This document shows positions 1 through 12,563 of a DNA stretch of 64,000 bases, one piece after another. Under the pieces are notes generated by a model that saw only the letters and a list, made by a program, of their open reading frames with translations, made no database searches and was not told where the DNA came from. Position numbers and translations under genes: made by a program. How positions within the stretch are numbered: the first letter of the stretch is position 1; each line of letters opens with the position of its first letter. This DNA comes from Lactarius indigo. Lineage: Eukaryota > Basidiomycota > Agaricomycetes > Russulales > Russulaceae. Location: assembly GCA_025766275.1 (NCBI GenBank), contig JAFKAC010000065.1, forward strand, positions 124,001 through 188,000. The letters run 5' to 3'.

Positions 1-1358
1 AGTCATGGTTTTGGCGGGGGGGGGAGGGAGTCAGGTATTATTATTTATCGCGGTTCCTACACTACATGTGATGCGCTCACGGAACCACCAACTACCGCCC
101 AAAAACGACCCTGGCCAAATTTCTGTTATGCCTCGATCGTACAGTAGTGTGGCGATGCCCCACCGAGATCGATCTTAGATCTCCATTTGGCGGGGTCAGT
201 TACGAGTACGGCCATCAGAGTCCGCGGGGTTACGCATTATGGACGAGGGCATCAGTCAGACTCTTGGAAACCTGTCTCCCGGACCATACCCTGTGCTTAT
301 TATTCATGCACATGGTCGCCCGAGTCAACGGGTAGCACGACACGAGAACATCGCGTTTTTGGGGGATCGTTTCACGCTTTGAGGGCCGACGCATGGGCCT
401 ACAGTACTACTGGATCCTGTGCAGGCGGCGACCAGCCGCCAAAAAACCGAGCTGCTTATTCCTAAAAAGCGCTTATTGGGCGGCGACGGGGGCGGAAAGA
501 CAGTTTGATGCTCGTCGTATGCACCAAGCAATATTTCCCCCCCCCCTCCCCCCCTCAGTCAGAGTGACTAAAAGTAAACTGTAGAAAGAAACCACGCTTT
601 GGGGTTAGGGCGAAATTGCCTTTCTGCGCTGTCACCGGACGTCCGGAGAGAGGCGAGTGTGTGCCCCTGGCACCCGGATATGTCGACACGTTCTCGTCGC
701 TTTGGCGATCCCGAAACAACCTTGTTTCCTGCCAGTGGGATCCCCCCCCTTGCCTTCAATGTCCTGTCCATCCCCGTCTCCATGTAAACAATGCATATCC
801 TCCAAGCGGTATTTCCGCTGTCCTGGCGACGAGGTCGCACACACCCACGCACCCCCTTCCCAATTATGGCATAACTTAGAAGCGAGTACGTCGTCCGTCA
901 AAGAAGCAGACAACGCCCGGGCCGTGCGTTGGTTTGGTGGCCCCGGGATCCCCAATGCATTTCCCCTTCAGCGTTCCGAGATTCCCGTCCGCGCGCTCTT
1001 TCTTGTGGGCGTGTGCGTGATTTCCGGCGACTTCGTGTAACTGATTAATGGAGTGATGAGTTTGCACATCGAGCTTTTTAGCTTCGGACCTTGGACACGG
1101 AATTCGGCCTCCGTTGCCGCCGGTAGTTGGCTGGGCGATTACGTTTGACAGATTTGTAATAAGTATTAGTTAAGGAAAAACAGTCGCCTATGGTAATATC
1201 GTTCCCGGGTACGTTTCCTACAGTAAATGCGTGTGAACTACAAAAACGGCACCTCGATCATCCATCCGTGCTATCCATGTATCAAAAACGAGGAGAAAAA
1301 AGAAATTTACGGAGATGTGGTCGACAGTCCAATAATAAATAATTGTCCCAGTATTGCT
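1..1358. other. Intergenic, no gene supported
   Basis: Short open frames occur on both strands, but none has a recognisable domain, splice-supported continuation or biased composition. The first 30 bases contain a G run, and another homopolymeric C run lies near 537-555. I see no RNA gene. The right end is the 3' side of the bHLH gene. Confidence 0.5.
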
Positions 1359-2759
1359 CTACTCGTCTTCTTCGACAGGCACCTCTGCCTTTGGCACGAC
1401 ATCATCGTCATCATCATTATCATTAGTTTCACCGGCGATAGCCACCTCGCCAGAGCTTGACCGCTCTGGATCATGGCTGGGCCGATCTGCCAGTTCTTGG
1501 GCCTGTCTCACATTCTCGGCGCGCAGCCGCTCGTTCTCGGCTGTGAGCTCTCGAATGTACTTGATGGCTGCGGGACAAATACGTGGCTATAAGTATTGCA
1601 TCCTCGTGACTGTAAACAAAAGTAAGGGGGTGAAACGCACCGCTTAGCGTGACATACGCTTTGGCCTGACGCTCGGGCGGACGCATGTGTTCCGGGAGCG
1701 CGTCGCGTAGCTGCGTCATCGCATCCTTGTTCTGAGCCCTGTAATGGCGCACGTTCATCTTCTTCTTGTATTTCTTCTTGGCCTCGCTCTCGCTCGGCTC
1801 GGCAGAGATAGCCCGGTCGTCCGAGCCCGGAGATGCGGACGTCCCGAGCATCTCGGACGCCTTGCGTTTCCGTACGGGCGACGTCCGTCGCCGTTCCGAG
1901 CCCGCCACCACCGCCACGTCCTGAGCGTCCCCGGGCGTCGTATTGATAAACGCCGCCCCAGCCAATTGCGCGGGCATGCGAGTGGTCGTGCCGCCACTGG
2001 CACTACTACCCACTGGGGCGGCAGAGGTGACGGCAGGGGGAGGGAGAGCAGGGGTGCCGGCATGTGGCGAGGGCACGGTGCCAGGATGGGGGCGCGTGGG
2101 AACGTTTGGACTATGAGTCGAAGAGCGCGAGTGTGACTCGCGCGAGTCGGGCGAATGTTCCCGCGAAGAGGAGACATACGGCGCCAGATGTTGGCGCCGG
2201 CTATGTTGCTGCTGAGCAAATTGGTGAAACGGTGGATGGTACCTTGAGGAGGGGGCACACGTGAGCCGCTGCGCGATGCGATGAAACCGGGAACAGGATA
2301 CTTGCGGAACGACAGGTCGTCGGTCTCGGTCGAGGGAGGGGCTACTGCTGCGGGGACGTGGAGCTGGGTGGGGCGGGTGGCGGTCTGATGACGCTACGAG
2401 GGCAGCTGGCTCGGAGTAAGGTGAGTGGTTTCCCCGCGCGTGTGTGCTGTATTCCAAGGAGTCGTACGTGCCCGGCGATAGTCTGGAGGATGACGAAGGA
2501 GGACGGGGAAATATCGTGTGAGCGATACGAAACGCCGAGGACAAAGTGCTATGGGCTCGTACCGTGCATCGTCGATATCACGACGGGGTGGGTTGCTCGC
2601 GGTTGAGCTTCCGTCCCAGGACGGGCTACCGTTGATGTGGGGAGGGCGACGGGTGGCGGAAGGACTCGTTGGTGGGTATCTAGGGTGAGGCTTTCTTGAG
2701 GGCGATATGTCGAACGAACTGATTGGTGGGAGGGTGATGCGTTCGTGCGCATTGGTCAT
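1359..2759 (-). CDS. bHLH transcription factor
   Basis: Model: complement(join(1359..1567,1641..2482,2563..2759)), 415 residues, total length divisible by three. Intron 1 (2483-2562, 80 bases) and intron 2 (1568-1640, 73 bases) have GT...AG ends and join frames exactly. The start at 2759 opens MTNAHERITLPPISSFD, the kind of N terminus seen in fungal regulators. A Ser/Pro-rich low-complexity middle follows. The basic helix-loop-helix lies at about residues 305-362 and is interrupted by intron 2: a KKKYKKKMNVRHYRAQNKD basic stretch, loop PEHMRPPERQ, then helix 2 AIKYIRELTAENERLR, which continues into a short leucine-zipper-like segment. The C terminus is acidic. Expected role: nuclear DNA-binding regulator; targets unknown. 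Odd point: the usual ERxRR contact residues of the basic region are not evident. A further small intron in the long middle exon cannot be excluded. Confidence 0.8.
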
Positions 2760-2763
2760 AGTC

Positions 2764-2804
2764 AGGGAAGGGGGGGGGAGGAGAGGGAGAGAGGGGGGGG
2801 GAGG
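2764..2804. other. G-tract cluster in the bHLH 5' leader
   Basis: Four or more G runs (two of eight or more bases) separated by GA-rich spacers lie just upstream of the bHLH start codon. They are G-rich on plus and C-rich on the sense strand. The arrangement satisfies the general pattern for a G-quadruplex. Function is not shown. Confidence 0.4.
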
Positions 2805-2815
2805 AATTGAGAGCA

Positions 2816-5800
2816 GTCGCAGGAGAGAGTCGGTTACCACATAAGTTAGTATCCAGCTCGTAGTATAGATAATTTAACGGCGTGCCGAGAGACTGGCTCC
2901 ATGAGGGGAAACAAGAAGAGGACGACCACGTAGAGCCGCAGGTTGCTATGCAGCCGGACTTGTGTTTCCTTTTGGGTAAGACGGTGCCAGCGTGCATGGT
3001 AAGGGTGTGCCCCCGAGGATATATACACTATGAATTTCAGAAGTTTAAGAAGCATAGCATTGTGCCTACGGGCATCGTGGCACGACTGGGTTGAAATGAC
3101 CTAGACATTTCCAAAGACCTACTCCGAGGTGACCGATGAACACACGCTCGATCTGTTTAATGTGGACGGGTTGAGAAAAAGCGGCCCCAAAATGGAGGGC
3201 GATGCGGAAATCCGTGGCGACGGTAGGATAGGTGCCAGTGGCTGCGTGCCAACGACAACTCGAAATAAGCGTGAACAAAACAGCATGACAATACAATGCC
3301 GTCCGTCCCGAACAGAGAGAAGGATTGTCAATGCGTGGGTGTGTGCGTGTACGCCATCTGTTGGGGGACGAACGAACGAAAGCGATGTATTTTGTTATGC
3401 GAGAGTTGATGCCGGGCACCGTAGTACTGGGCACTGAAAGGAATGGGGCTGGCTGGCACTGGGCGCCAAATTGGAAGAACGTGTTGTCACCCAGACAGGA
3501 CCCCAGACAGGCCTCTTCCTCCTCATCGACCTTTGCCCATCGGCCAGGAAATCTTCGCTCCTCAGAATGCTTTCTATGAACGGAAATGCAACCGTGCGAT
3601 AGCGTTCCCTACGCAATGCACGTCAACCGCACGCTCTATTAGCATCTCTTCCAACTTGCCGTAACCTTCTTGCTTCCCCACCAACCAAGCCCCTATCGAG
3701 CCTCCTCCGGCTGCTCCTTACGTGCATTCTCGGAGAATCGTGGAGATCTTTAGCTCGACTCGAGCGTCACCGCGACGTGCAAGCGCTCGGCATCTCAGAA
3801 ATCATGTGGGTTCCAAAACCAGAGGACCTCTCTTCGACTTCGCAGCAACCGCGGGTCCACTGGATCCGAACAAAATCTGTCCATTCAATAGCAGTCCTGG
3901 GTGCTGATACAACGGTTCTCAGAATTCCCAGAATCCTCCCCCCCCTCCCCTTGACATACACATTCCCCCCGTATCCATGGCCGCCCTCGTTTGGAGCGAC
4001 TTAAACGCGTCCTATCGATGACAGATGTACAAGCGACGGCTCCATACCCGTGGGACTCGAATGCGAAATACACCCCCTCTCCCTCCCTCTGGCGCACGTT
4101 TACGTCCGCATTCGAAAAACGTCGGCGGGCTCTCTAGATACCATACCCCTCTCCGTCCCCACGCTACCTCCATCTGACAACGACGCCCTCACATCCGTGA
4201 CAATGGCTACGCTACCTCCATTTGTCTGTCTTTGAGACAATATACGCAACTACTGTAATATAACAATAACAAATTGGTGCTCAGGAGAGAAATGAGTTTC
4301 TATAGCGCTGAAATGCGGCAAAGTTTCGGCTATTGGTTGGAACGTACTGTGTCGACGTGGATCGACAAATTGGGGTGGTGTTAGCAATATAGACGGGTAA
4401 TAACATTGTCTGCGCGCGATTGAGGCATCCTCCCTCTTGCAGCACGCGTCGGATCAAGATGCTTCATGCAAGTGCACACATCGAAACGTCCCAAGGCCGT
4501 GCTTGCCATACACGCACCACGCGGCTACGTGTCCACGTGGAGTCAAGCAAGATCCTTGCGCTTGCACAAAGCTGGTAAAGTTCGTTGTCACTTAGCCTGC
4601 CACGCCGAATATTGGGTCGAGGAACTCAGGGGGCGCATCGCGATACACTAGTTCCTTCGGACTGGAGTCACACCCAAAGTTTGATGCGCCCGTACAGTAC
4701 ACCCACCTCCTAGTCGACCACGCTCTACATGACACAAACCAACCAGTTGCTGCAGTCGCGCAGAGAACCTTCTACTAGAGGTATGATGTTGTTGCTTCTG
4801 ACTGGGAATCATGATTAGGTGCGCTCATCGGAGTGATTGGATCGCAAACAAGACGAGCTTCGGGGACCCCTCCGAGATCAGAGTAAAAGACAAGGGGAAG
4901 AATGATGATGTGAAACACGTTCTTGATCCAATGGGCAGATCGGGCTAGTCAAGGAGCTAGTCAAACGGTCGACGGGGGTATTCGGGGGGAGAGGGGGGTG
5001 TGGTATGGTACACCATAGGGCCGAAGAGACCGGGTATTCAGAACGTCCGTCTGCATCGAGCACGATGTTCCACAATCAAAACGACCATTTTTTGAACTCA
5101 GAACTCAGTTGGTAAAAACTCCAGGGCAATTGGTGCCCACCTGTTTTGACGGCGTCAAAAAAAAAAACCTTGCTGCGGCTCGCGTCGAGTCATCGACCAC
5201 GACACCGTGAGCCACGTGTCAACCATCAATTCACACAGTTTTTTTTTTTTCCCTTAGGAAAAAAAGTAAAGCCCTTGGAGCGGGGTGGATATATGGTGGC
5301 GGTCGGTCAGGAACTGTGTTTATCGCGGAGGTTGAGAGAGTGTACTAAAACGAGGTTGCGTGTCAGTTTGGTTCCTTCAGAAAAGGACGACGACGACGGA
5401 GCTGAATGGCAGGGCGCTTCTGTCAGCCATTGACGAGGCACGTTCAGGTGTTCGGCTGCTCACTGGAACACAAAACAATGACAGGTGCCAGAAGCTTGGG
5501 TTTCGAGTGACTCCGAGAGTGATGAGCAGCTACATTGTTCGGATTCACCATTCCGAAAGGTCGATCGAAGTTGTGATAGAATCACTTATCTAGCCATATT
5601 GGATACGAACCCGGAGTGCCAGCAAAAAAAAAGAAAAAAAAAAAAAACAATTTGTGTGTTCCAAAAAAAAAACAAAAAGCGCATCGCCATGAACGAAAAC
5701 GGCTCCAGCTTGAATGAGACGAAGGGACCGCTCACTCATCATAGGGGGATTGATGAATTCTAATTCATTCGGAGATTCTACCCTGGTTGACTCGTTCGTC

Positions 5801-6340
5801 AAACACGGGTCGATCGCTCTATTTGATGCAAAGACCTGTATGCAAGGCCCGGGGAGCCCAGTCATGAGGAGTGAATGGAGTAGAAACGAAACGCAAGGTC
5901 GGTTAGAACAGGCAAGAGGACTAGGGGCTTGCGGGCACGAAGGTGTTACGTAATGGGGCACCCGGCACTGGATTTGCCCCGGACTCATCTTTGACAGCGA
6001 CCGCGCACACTCCGCACGCACTCCAGTCGCATCTTTAGGCTCTAAGGTTAGTCTTTTCCATTCGGGCCAAATGCGTTCGAGTGCAACGTGCTGGCAACGC
6101 TCGCGACACAGAGGGCTTTTCAGGGGTTTTTCATTTCGTAGCAAGAGAGGTCCCTACATTCATACATACAGTCATGATGCAATTCCGACTTCTACTTCTC
6201 GCCGTCCCCTCCTCGTACTCATTTACAGAGATGGAGCCGCTCCACCGTCACGAAGGCAGGGATCCTCGTTTCTTGATGTAGTTCGTAGCTTTCGCCCTCC
6301 GCATGGTGTGTAAGTCCGCCCATGCTTTGATAGGGGTTGA
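2816..6340. other. Long intergenic stretch, no gene supported
   Basis: Open frames here are short and mutually overlapping, with no domain that I recognise. Poly-A/T tracts occur near 5158-5167, 5240-5250 and 5624-5680. The bHLH promoter must lie at the left end. No RNA gene or mobile-element terminus was recognised. Confidence 0.45.
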
Positions 6341-7259
6341 TCAGTACGGAGAGTTATCAAGGAACGTTGGCGTCGTGATACTGGCACCCGAGGACGACTC
6401 CTCGTGTCCGTCCCCGTTAACCTCCGATTCTGACATATCGAGCGAAAAGAGACTCGAGTTGCTGTTGTCAGCGTCCTCCTCCATGGAGTTGGACGATACA
6501 GGGGACATCACAGGCGTAACCTCCGCAGGTGATAGGGGGTCATAGCCAGGACTGTACGTGGCTGTACCCAACAGTGAGTTCCAAATATCATTCATACCTG
6601 TATCGTTCGTCGCCAGATCAGTGGTGAGCTGGGGCAACGCGGCTTGCGCAGGGGTGAGGTTGAAATCGTGGGTCAGGCTGTTGAGAGTCTGGTCCTGGCC
6701 AACGTTGATTCCCGGTGCCATCGGCGCAGCCTCGATATCGAATGGAGCCACCCCGTCGGCACCTTGGATTAGGCCATTCATACCAGCGAGCTGGGCCCAA
6801 GTCATCGCGTTAGACTCCTGCTGCGGAAGCGGCGGAGCCTGCATAGACGTCGAAGCCATGAGGTCACTGCTGGAATGGAGTCATCCATCTAGAGCTAGAC
6901 CTGGTTCGCAGCAATGCGCGAGAACCGCACCTTATGGGGCCTGCATTGGTCCAAGCGTTCGGCGCTCCGAAATCGGCCATGGGTCCTGCTGCTGCGATCC
7001 TGACAAAGGTCGCCTCAGAAAGGGTGTTGATTATACAAGAAAGGCTTACTCACCCGCCGAAGGAGGGATCATTGCGCGGGGCATTAACGGGGACGGGTGG
7101 GTCGCGCACCGCAAATTCTCCGGTCGTGGTGAATTGCACAAAGCGTTGCCTAAGATGGTACATGTCATATGCAAACTCAAAACATTCGAAGAATGCCGGA
7201 TTGTTGAGAAGTTGGACCAACTCCTCCAAAGTGAGCGTGTTGAGAGGACGAATAGGCAT
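6341..7259 (-). CDS. Hypothetical protein, acidic Ser/Asp-rich C terminus
   Basis: Model: complement(join(6341..6869,6931..6999,7054..7259)), 267 residues, length divisible by three. Both introns (54 and 61 bases) have GT...AG ends, and the small middle exon (69 bases) joins the flanking frames without a stop. The ATG at 7259 gives MPIRPLNTLTLEELVQLL. The first 60 residues look folded and helical, rich in Leu, Phe and Tyr (NPAFFECFEFAYDMYHLRQR). The rest is Gln/Ala/Pro/Thr-rich and probably disordered, ending in an acidic Glu/Asp/Ser block. I do not recognise the family. The composition would suit a transcriptional co-regulator, but that is a guess. The frame stays open upstream of this ATG to 7460, so a longer start or another 5' exon is possible. 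Confidence 0.6.
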
Positions 7260-10200
7260 GAGAAAAAGGCTTTCAGGGGTTGACAAGTGTAGGTGAGCTG
7301 GGGTGTACAGAGGTACGGCTTGGATGTCATCGTAGCCAACGACCGGCCGTATTTCAAGGCAAGAGCGGTAGGTCTCTCGGTCACATTTTTGTCGTCGGAG
7401 TACAGGGAACAATGCGCAGACGCAAGTGTGGCCGAGACGACGACGCAGTATGGCTCGCAATGTGGCCTCGTAAATCAGACACAGTCGGGCTCAGGTCAGG
7501 GCCACCCTAGAGGGAGGCCGAAGACTCCCCAGTCCAAAATGTGGACAGTCCACCCAGAGTAAGTGGCACCTGCCACCCGCGTGGCTAATTACCATTTATG
7601 GAAAGTCGCTTGCTGTTTACCACAACAGCGTCAGTCAATGCGGTCGCCAAGCCTACTAAAACAGTCGAATACCGCGAGCCTCTACGTAATTGAATAGACC
7701 TGCGAACAATAGACCAGCCTGATATCGCTTAGTATGTGTGAAGAAAAAGTGACCACCTAAGGGGGTGGCCTTGTCCGATGTACCCGCAAGCTCATTGCCA
7801 CACAAAGCGAACAATAGAACTACGCACGTGAGAGTCGCCACTGGGGCGCAGCAAGAGGACGCGCGTCGCAACTGAACCCCAAAAGGAGCGGTTTGCCAGT
7901 GCGATGTGGAAAAAAAAAAAAAAACCGAGTCAGCCCACCACAAACCCCCTGGCTTCTTGGCACCCGACTCGCGGCTTAATAACCCATTCAGATGACGAAC
8001 TTTTGGAAATTTCCAACGCCAGAAGGAAGGTGTGGTGAGCAGCGGGGATGAGACGCTACAAAGGGGGTAAGAGCAGAACCTGAGAGACGGTACAGTAGTG
8101 CCGTGAACACTCCTGGGTTTTCTGAACCTGTCGTCACAGTTACCGGCGTTGATCTGGCCCCGGAAGAAGAGGAAGAGAACATCGATCGTATACAGTACTG
8201 TATTCGGGGTCGTGTGTTGTTGGGGGGGGGGGCAAGCGACACCCGTGGAAGGGGGGTTGAGCCTGAGAGTGCATGCCAGCAGCAGTTTGCCGCTCGGGGG
8301 ATGCCGCCATATGGGCGGCTTTTGGTTGGGTCTCCCACGGCCGTCTTGGCGGTTCGCCCTGACCGTGACTAGTACAGTATGATCATAGGCTCAAGCTTTT
8401 CAAGCTTTGATGATCATCCACATACAATCTAACACGTCGACAAGAACACTGCCTGGGGGGTCACATCCGTGCAAAGTTCCTTGGCTTTACGCGATGGAGC
8501 GTAATTCTCAGCATGATCCCGTGTTGTTCCCTTGTCTTGGATCCAAGTACTACGCTCGCTTCGGGTTCCTGCGCTCTGGTAGAAGTTTCGTTTGTTTGGG
8601 CTGTGCACGATATTTGATATGGGCGTGAGGTTTCTCCTGGGTCCCCCCTCTTCACGCAAGGTCTCTGAAAAAAGTACTCGCTTAACAAGCGAAGAAGGTG
8701 AAGATCCCGCTTTTTTAAATCCAAATGTACTCTAGTTGTTACGCCGTACCAGTCAATGTGAGTCCCCTGATTTCCATTTTCCAATTATCAGAAAATTCCA
8801 GACGTTCTTGCTGCGGTGATATTTCATCATCATCAAACACGCTGGCGAATGCTCCTTGTATTGGGATTTGGGTTATCGTTCTGAGGAAGTTTCTACCTGC
8901 GCCCTTCACCTCTTTTGGAAGTCCGTCTCGTCCTTGGGTTTTAGTGCTGTTGATCACAGTGCAGGGGTATGGACACAGCATATATCCCATCGGAATAAGT
9001 CGGGTTGGCCACGGGGCCCGGTACATGGCCAGGTGACCGCCTACGAGTGTCACCTCACTTTCACGGTCTCGACGAAACGAAATTTCGTCAACCCCATAAG
9101 GTGAAGGTAACTCTGCCTCTTTTTTTGATTTTGACTGACGAAAACGGACCGCCAAGAGGTCAGATCAGGCCTCAGGGGGCGTTTTGGAATCACTGCAACT
9201 GACCGTCGACGTGGTTCGCTCGGCTCTATTCTCCCCCCGTCCATCCAGCTTCTTATTCGCACTCGGCTCTCCTCCGTGACACAGCGCATCATTGAATGAG
9301 CCCGTCCTTCCCCCTCTCTATTCTATACCGCAGTAGCAAACGAGGACAAAATCAATCCTAGCGGGGGCGCGATCACTTTACACGTAACACAAGCGACGCA
9401 TAACTAACCCTACACCGCCCTCATCGCTGCGGGCGCGATACATGACACACACGAGGGGCCACAAGCTTCGGGCCCGTCCTAGGCAGTTCCAGAACAGAGA
9501 GACCAACAGAAGAGAGCGAACCGGTGGCAATCCTGGTAGCTTTCGGCGTGACTGATTCATGGAATTGCCGCGCAGAGGGTGGTCCAGGTGCCAAGTGCCC
9601 AACAGTAGATCAGCGATGATCGTATTCCTCCCCGTGGACCGATTGTCCTGAGGCATGAAAAGGCGCCAGAGGACCTTTCACTGTCTCACTTCAATGTATT
9701 TGCCTCGAGTTTTCTGACGGAAAGCCCAGGAGAGTGAGGTCGCGCTGACAAGTGAAGGTACGTATGACTCGCTCTGGGTGGTATTGTTGCTGCACGAGGC
9801 CCCATGGCGAAGAGCCTGCTTTCTGACCGTTTGGTGCCGTTCTTGGATGACTTTCTTTCTTCACGAGCATCCAAGGGACACCAAAGAGTGTGATCTGCGC
9901 TATCGACGAGGGAGATGACGCGATGACGACGGTCCTGCGCAAAAGTTTAAAAAGAATAGCTCGACCAGCATTCCCGAGACCTCGTGTACGCCGCGGATGT
10001 TCACACGGCTCACAAGTACCCCGAACATTATCCTGGGATGGCCGGGCCATGCGAAGGTCTGTTCAAGATCTGAAGAGCACGCGAGGCGGCTAAAATAGCG
10101 CACCAACCTAAAAGCCGAGTACGCAAGAAACAAGGAAACAGGATACAGAGCAAGGAAGAAGAAAACTCTCAACGCTAGAACACATACAACGGTTCAGACG

Positions 10201-10730
10201 TAGAGCCGCGACCGTTAATGCGTGGTCAGTCAGGGGGTAGATGATAAGTCAATCAAGCAGCACGATAATGGAAGTCTATTGGAAGGGACGAAGTTTATTA
10301 TCGCTGGTAACGCCGAATGTAAAGTGCTACATAGAGTGGAGTACTCCACTCCAAAGGACGGAAATGGAATAAAACAATGGAAGTCAGAAGGGGTGGGATG
10401 ACATCACCTGTTTACAGTAATGCCCTAGATTCGGCAGTGATGCTGTAGCAGTCCGAGTCGATCGCAACTCCTACGTGTCCCCCTTGTATGACAGAGACCT
10501 TCCTCGGGCTAGAATTACTGGATGCGTTGGAATAGAAAGGCATTCTAGAGGGAGAGGGTTGCGATCACGGACAGAGCAGAGTCGAGATCCGAGTCGTAAC
10601 GTGTCAAACCACACGCCGAGTCGCTCACGTGGCCACGTCTTAGCGATCAACGTGCATCCGGTCGACAGGGTTTAAACCGCCCTCAATTCTTTTTTTTTCT
10701 TTTCTACTTTCTTTTCAGATGGAAGATGAG
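7260..10730. other. Long intergenic stretch, no gene supported
   Basis: The longest open frame is 138 codons on minus at 8739-9155. It has neither a recognisable domain nor supported splice partners. Features seen are an imperfect palindrome around 8379-8418, a perfect 18-base palindrome at 10334-10351 and a pyrimidine-rich tract at 10687-10718. The pyrimidine tract looks like the 3' end of an intron leading into the lipase gene. Confidence 0.4.
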
Positions 10731-12563
10731 CACCATATGGTTCCCTGCTCCCTGTCGCAACCCTCTTTCGCAGACTCGTCAACGTCATCTCCACCGCCTC
10801 AATCGCCCACCATTACCTCCTACCCTCTCGGCCATTCCCCGCATCATCACCATCGTCCGAGCATGACCTTGATCCTCGGTCCCCCTCCAGGGTCGTCCTG
10901 CAGGAGAATGGCCGACAGGACGTTGGTGCTGCAGATGGCCTCGATGGCTTTTTGAAAGGTACGTGCGCCAACCTCCCTACGGGATTGCAATGCTCACCCT
11001 CACGCTATAGCCTCAATACTTTGGCTCCGGTGGCCCGCGCGCTCCTCGCTCTTCCAGCCGGCATCCAGAAGCGCCAACTATGCGCAACAGCTTTCCGAGC
11101 CTCCCAGAACGGACACGGACCCGGACCCGGACGGGCGTTCTCCAGTTCCCTATCCTCCATCTCCCACAGAGCACGAGGACCGCGGTGCGATCCACCGGCT
11201 GATGCAGAGCCCGGTGCTGTATGATCCGCTCCGCGCACCGCGGTTCCCCATCGTCCTGTGCCACGGTGCGCCCTCCCACCCACACGTCGCAATTTTATAT
11301 ACTCAACCGTCGCTCGCAGGGTTATACGGCTTCGACGTCCGCGGGCCCCCGAGTCTACGTATGCAGTACTGGTCGAGCATACTCGGCATCCTCCGCAAGA
11401 TCGTCGGTGCGGAGGTCATCGTGACCGCGGTACCCGGAACGGGCTCGATCGCCTCGCGCGCCGAACAGCTCGACCGGTTCTTGCAGGCTAAGGCACCAGG
11501 GCGTGGGATCAACTTTATGGCGCACTCGATGGGCGGGCTCGACTGCCGCCATCTGATCACTCATCTCAAGCCGGTAGAGTACGCTCCTCTCTCGCTCACC
11601 ACCATCGCGACGCCACACCGTGGGAGCCCCTTTATGGACTGGTGCAAGGTACGACCAGACACACCATTTCCGTTTGCCGTTCCGAAACGAGCTCCATACA
11701 TCTTATTTATTTAACCGTATCAGGACTATCTCGGCTTAGGACGTCGCCGACCCGAAGATGACGAAGAAAGAAGGTCGACGATGACGACGATCGACGCGAT
11801 CGATACTACAGCGGAGCAAGTGCGGTCTCAGACGCTCTCGCTATCTTCTCTCCCTTCGTCGTTCACCACGTTCCTACTCGGCCTATTCGACTCGCCCGCC
11901 TACGCGAACCTGACGACGTCCTACCTGACCGAGACGTTCAACCCACGCTACGCCAGACGACCCCCGCGTGCGCTATTTCAGCATCGCGGGACGCATGACA
12001 GCGCCCAACATCTGGCACCCGCTCTGGTTCCCCAAAGTCGTGCTCGACAGCGCAGCAGCCGGCACCGACACGGGCAGGCAACGACGGTCTCGTGAGCGTC
12101 GACTCGGCCCGCTGGGGCGAATTCCTCGGAACGCTCGAAGGGCGCAGATCACTGGGCCCTTCGCGGCGCCAGCGGCATCGAGCTCGACGTCGACCCATGG
12201 GGCTTTGCCGTCGATTGGCGCCGCGCGCTCGGGATCCGCCGGGATCACAAGACGCCGACAACGACGACGAAAGAGGCTACGAAGGACGAGGCGGCGCTTA
12301 GGTCGTCGACGGATCGTCTATCGGCGGTGGTGGATTGGCTCGTGGAGCAGGTGCCCGTGGCGTCACGCGGGGGGTTTTCGTTTGCTGGCGCTCCTGCTAC
12401 TGATAGCAGTCCTGCTGGGAGTTCCCCGCAGTGGCATTTACCGTCTTCGGCGTCTGCGGCACCAAAGCCGAAGCCGAAGCCGCGGGGCGATCTCGAATCG
12501 ACGGGCGATTTGGAACGGCTGTACGTTGCGCTCGCGCGGAAACTGTACGATGAGGGACTGTAG
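10731..12563 (+). CDS. TGL2-like triacylglycerol lipase, frame broken three times
   Basis: An alpha/beta-hydrolase of the fungal Tgl2 lipase type, expected to hydrolyse acylglycerols, probably at mitochondria. Exons seen: about 10731-10958, 11011-11269, 11324-11649 and 11724-12563, with GT...AG introns between them; the 54-base intron at 11270-11323 is itself open in frame. Diagnostic segments are PIVLCHG followed after splicing by LYGFDVRGP, VTAVPGTGSI, the nucleophile motif AHSMGG, TPHRGSPFMDWCK and, further on, NIWHPLWFPK and DPWGFAVDWRRALGI. In the last exon continuous homology moves through all three frames, with apparent single-base shifts near 11945, 12076 and 12143. After the third shift the original frame returns and runs to the TAG at 12563. 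The start is unresolved: no in-frame ATG precedes the N-terminal exon, so a 5' exon is missing from the model. It is either a recent pseudogene or contains sequencing indels. Confidence 0.7.

Noticed and set aside
5590..6144. 184-codon minus-strand open frame
   Set aside because: No domain; the C-terminal part is made of poly-Phe/Phe-Leu from A tracts. No splice partner or conservation evidence.
8739..9155. 138-codon minus-strand open frame
   Set aside because: Composition is not unreasonable for protein, but there is no recognised domain and no convincing flanking exon. Too weak to call.
9686..10172. Possible two-exon minus-strand gene with a hydrophobic N terminus
   Set aside because: A GT...AG join can be drawn, but the first frame has no ATG (it begins with TTG) and no family is recognised.
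10719..10955. Open frame starting MEDEHHM as the lipase N terminus
   Set aside because: It is in a different frame from the exon that splices to the lipase core, and the ATG follows a polypyrimidine-AG acceptor directly. It is probably coincidental.
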